A DNA stretch of 64,000 bases from an uncultured Nocardioides sp. Lineage in GTDB: Bacteria > Actinomycetota > Actinomycetes > Propionibacteriales > Nocardioidaceae. The notes beneath the pieces are model-generated. The model ran no database searches. It was not told the DNA's origin and was given only the letters and a program-made list of their open reading frames with translations. The DNA is taken from positions 372,001-436,000 of the forward strand of contig NZ_CANKYS010000003.1 in NCBI RefSeq assembly GCF_947488025.1, written 5' to 3'. Positions within the stretch are counted from its first letter, which is position 1; each line of letters starts with the position of its first letter. Positions 62,539 to 64,000 of the stretch are shown here, in pieces. The position numbers were made by a program, and so were the translations under genes.

Positions 62539-63594
62539 TCAGCGCAGGGTGATGGTGCGCTGACGTGAGGCGGAGGCCGCCACGTCGGGCGAGCCGAGGT
62601 AGGCGGCGACCAGCTTGTGCTTGCCGCGGCGGAGCTTCGGCAGCCTGACGGTGACCTTGCCGCGCCGGGACGGGCTCAGCGTCGCCTGGGCGACGACCTT
62701 GCCCTTGTCACGCACCACCACCGTGCCGGTGGCCGCAACGGCCGCCTTCACGGTCACGGCCACCTTGCCCCGACGGCCCGGCACCACCTTCCAGGTGGCC
62801 GACGTCGTCGAGGCCACCTTGCCTGCGCCCGGGCCCGGGTCGGGGGCCGGCGTGGTCGGCGTGGTCGGGGTCGGCGTGGTCGGGGTCGGCGTCGTCGGGA
62901 TCGGCGTGGTCGGGGTCGGCGTGGTCTGGGCGTTGCTCGCGAACAGGCCCACGTAGGGAGTCACGTAGTACTTGTCTCCCCCGTGCCCGCCCACCGTGTA
63001 GGCGATCTGCATGTGGTCCCCGGCCTGGCTGATCGGGCACGGCGCGTCGCCGTCGAGCCGGGACTGGCAGTTCGGCTGCTGGGTGGCCGGACCCTTGAGC
63101 TCGCGCGTGGCGCGGACCGGGAACCGGAACTCCACGATGTCGCCCTGGCGCAGCGTGAACGCCTCGGTGCCTGCCGGTGCCATGAGGTAGCCGCCGTTCG
63201 CGCCGTGGTCGAAGTCGAGACCGCCGGAGGCGAAGGAGGGCTGCTCCCCGGTGTGGTAGACGTCCCACTGCACGTCCTCGTCGACGTACTCGACACCGGT
63301 CGGTGCGAGCAGCTCCGGCAGGATCGCGACCTTGCCGCTGCACGGCAGGCCGACCAGGCCGGCGTAGCCGCGGATGTAGAACTTCTCACCGACCTTCGGC
63401 ACCTGCCCGGACGGGGAGGACCAGCCGATGTTGGCGCTCACGCCGACGGACGTCGTGCTGGTGATGCAGTCGATGATCGTGTCCTGGTCTTGGAACCCGT
63501 CGTTCCAGGCGGCGGCGGTGGCGCCGGCCGGACCGGGGGCGATCAGTCCCGCGGCGACGGCTGTCGTCGCGATGGACATGGCGAGCTTCTTCAT
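62539..63594 (-). CDS. Secreted protein with PT-rich linker and Ig-like C-terminal domain
   Basis: A 351-residue secreted protein: signal peptide (about 1-26), an N-terminal beta-rich domain of about 190 residues with Cys pairs, a threonine-proline linker with TPTPTT repeats (about 227-252), and a C-terminal Ig-like domain (KVAVTVKAAVAATGTVVVRD, then KHKLVAAYLGS). Such domains are common in actinobacterial surface proteins. The ATG at 63594 is the only one that yields a signal peptide. Binding partner unknown. Confidence 0.8.
   Translation of the reverse strand: MKKLAMSIATTAVAAGLIAPGPAGATAAAWNDGFQDQDTIIDCITSTTSVGVSANIGWSSPSGQVPKVGEKFYIRGYAGLVGLPCSGKVAILPELLAPTGVEYVDEDVQWDVYHTGEQPSFASGGLDFDHGANGGYLMAPAGTEAFTLRQGDIVEFRFPVRATRELKGPATQQPNCQSRLDGDAPCPISQAGDHMQIAYTVGGHGGDKYYVTPYVGLFASNAQTTPTPTTPIPTTPTPTTPTPTTPTTPAPDPGPGAGKVASTTSATWKVVPGRRGKVAVTVKAAVAATGTVVVRDKGKVVAQATLSPSRRGKVTVRLPKLRRGKHKLVAAYLGSPDVAASASRQRTITLR
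62848..62930 (-). repeat. Tandem repeats encoding the TP-rich linker
   Basis: The word GTCGGGGTCGGCGTG and close variants recur about six times, coding for TPTPTT/TPIPTT units of the secreted protein. The length is likely to vary among strains. Confidence 0.7.
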
Positions 63595-63703
63595 GGTCGT
63601 GCCTTTCGTGGGTCGAGCTGGTGTGTGGGTGTGCGAGTGCGGTGGTGCGAGTGCGGTGGTGCGTGGGGTGGTGGTCACGGCGGGGCCCGGGGCTCGTGGG
63701 CGC

Positions 63704-64000
63704 TCAGCGGTCACGGAGGACGACGCGGGTGCCGCCGGCGAACCGGTCGTGCCAGCCGCGTCGCTCGGGGTCGCCGGCGATGCCGACGAGGATGGCGATC
63801 GCGGCGACCAGGGTCGCGAGGCTGCCCGCCAGTCCACCGACGACCGGCACCGCCGACACGACGCCGAGACCGGTCCAGGCGTTGCGTCGCAGCGCGGCGC
63901 CGATCGCGGGGGGCGCGCCGGTGGTGTCGACGACCCGTACGCCGAGCAGGCGCTTGCCGATCGTCTGTCCGTCGCGTGCCTCCAGGACGGCGAAGTAGCC
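63704..64000 (-). CDS. RDD-family membrane protein (5' end outside window)
   Basis: The C-terminal 98 residues of an RDD-family protein. It shows GQTIGKRLLGVRVVDTTG (near the window edge) and the closing WHDRFAGGTRVVLRD, with a hydrophobic helix between. RDD proteins are small multi-TM proteins, some linked to Na+ or compatible-solute transport. The start is beyond the window. The gap from 63595 to 63703 holds nothing that I can identify. Confidence 0.85.
   Translation of the reverse strand, partial: GYFAVLEARDGQTIGKRLLGVRVVDTTGAPPAIGAALRRNAWTGLGVVSAVPVVGGLAGSLATLVAAIAILVGIAGDPERRGWHDRFAGGTRVVLRDR

Overview
The window is a 64 kb chromosomal segment of a very GC-rich actinobacterium, most likely a Nocardioides-type (Propionibacteriales) organism. 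The evidence is the codon use and the gene content and order: a B12-dependent ribonucleotide reductase with NrdR, lexA beside a LysM protein, hflX-dapF-miaA-miaB, gluABCD, and rsmI-tatD-rpfB-ksgA-ispE. The genus is an inference. I see no prophage, transposase, CRISPR array, rRNA or tRNA gene.

Layout. 1-1947: a DNA cytosine-5 methyltransferase and a partial partner ORF that runs off the left edge. 2051-5701: nrdR-nrdJ, with tandem NrdR boxes and two hairpins between the genes. 5881-8629: a small membrane protein, an alpha/beta hydrolase, and a lipoprotein/secreted-protein pair. 8908-12380: SOS region, with a LysM protein below a cluster of SOS-box-like sites, an SQR-like flavoprotein, an SDR, and lexA with its own box. 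12439-21656: a pyridine nucleotide-disulfide oxidoreductase, a sulfotransferase, a DinG-type helicase with an unlisted 43-residue membrane protein, a fused SecDF and a secreted M14 carboxypeptidase. 21734-34684: hflX, a NYN protein, an SDR, dapF, gamma-glutamyltransferase, a TetR/flavodoxin divergent pair, miaA, an overlapping antitoxin-Nudix-acidic protein trio, an AbiEi-DUF559 protein and miaB. 34752-38662: a 2',5' RNA ligase-like protein and the glutamate transporter gluABCD. 38741-47190: a thioesterase, a PrmC-like methyltransferase, an SGNH-like protein, VOC and Tam, MarR, an ABC-F ATPase and flotillin/NfeD. 47297-55614: ispE, ksgA, rpfB, tatD, rsmI, a PhoX-like protein and the protein mannosyltransferase pmt. 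55795-64000: small accessory genes, a MoCo oxidoreductase/flavin reductase pair, an AfsR/SARP regulator, a secreted Ig-like protein and a partial RDD protein.

Two blocks are conserved in actinobacteria: nrdJ-nrdR-LysM-lexA-hflX-dapF-miaA-miaB-gluABCD, and ispE-ksgA-rpfB-tatD-rsmI-pmt. They are interrupted by single accessory genes.

Besides the genes, the window shows several families of dispersed palindromic repeats: a 75-bp two-copy element, a 45-bp three-copy element, and a 36-bp element. A repeat-like tract is also translated inside the ABC-F gene. Three genes have short repeats that duplicate their own stop-codon region. A recurrent -10-like hexamer 6-7 nt before many start codons suggests widespread leaderless transcription.
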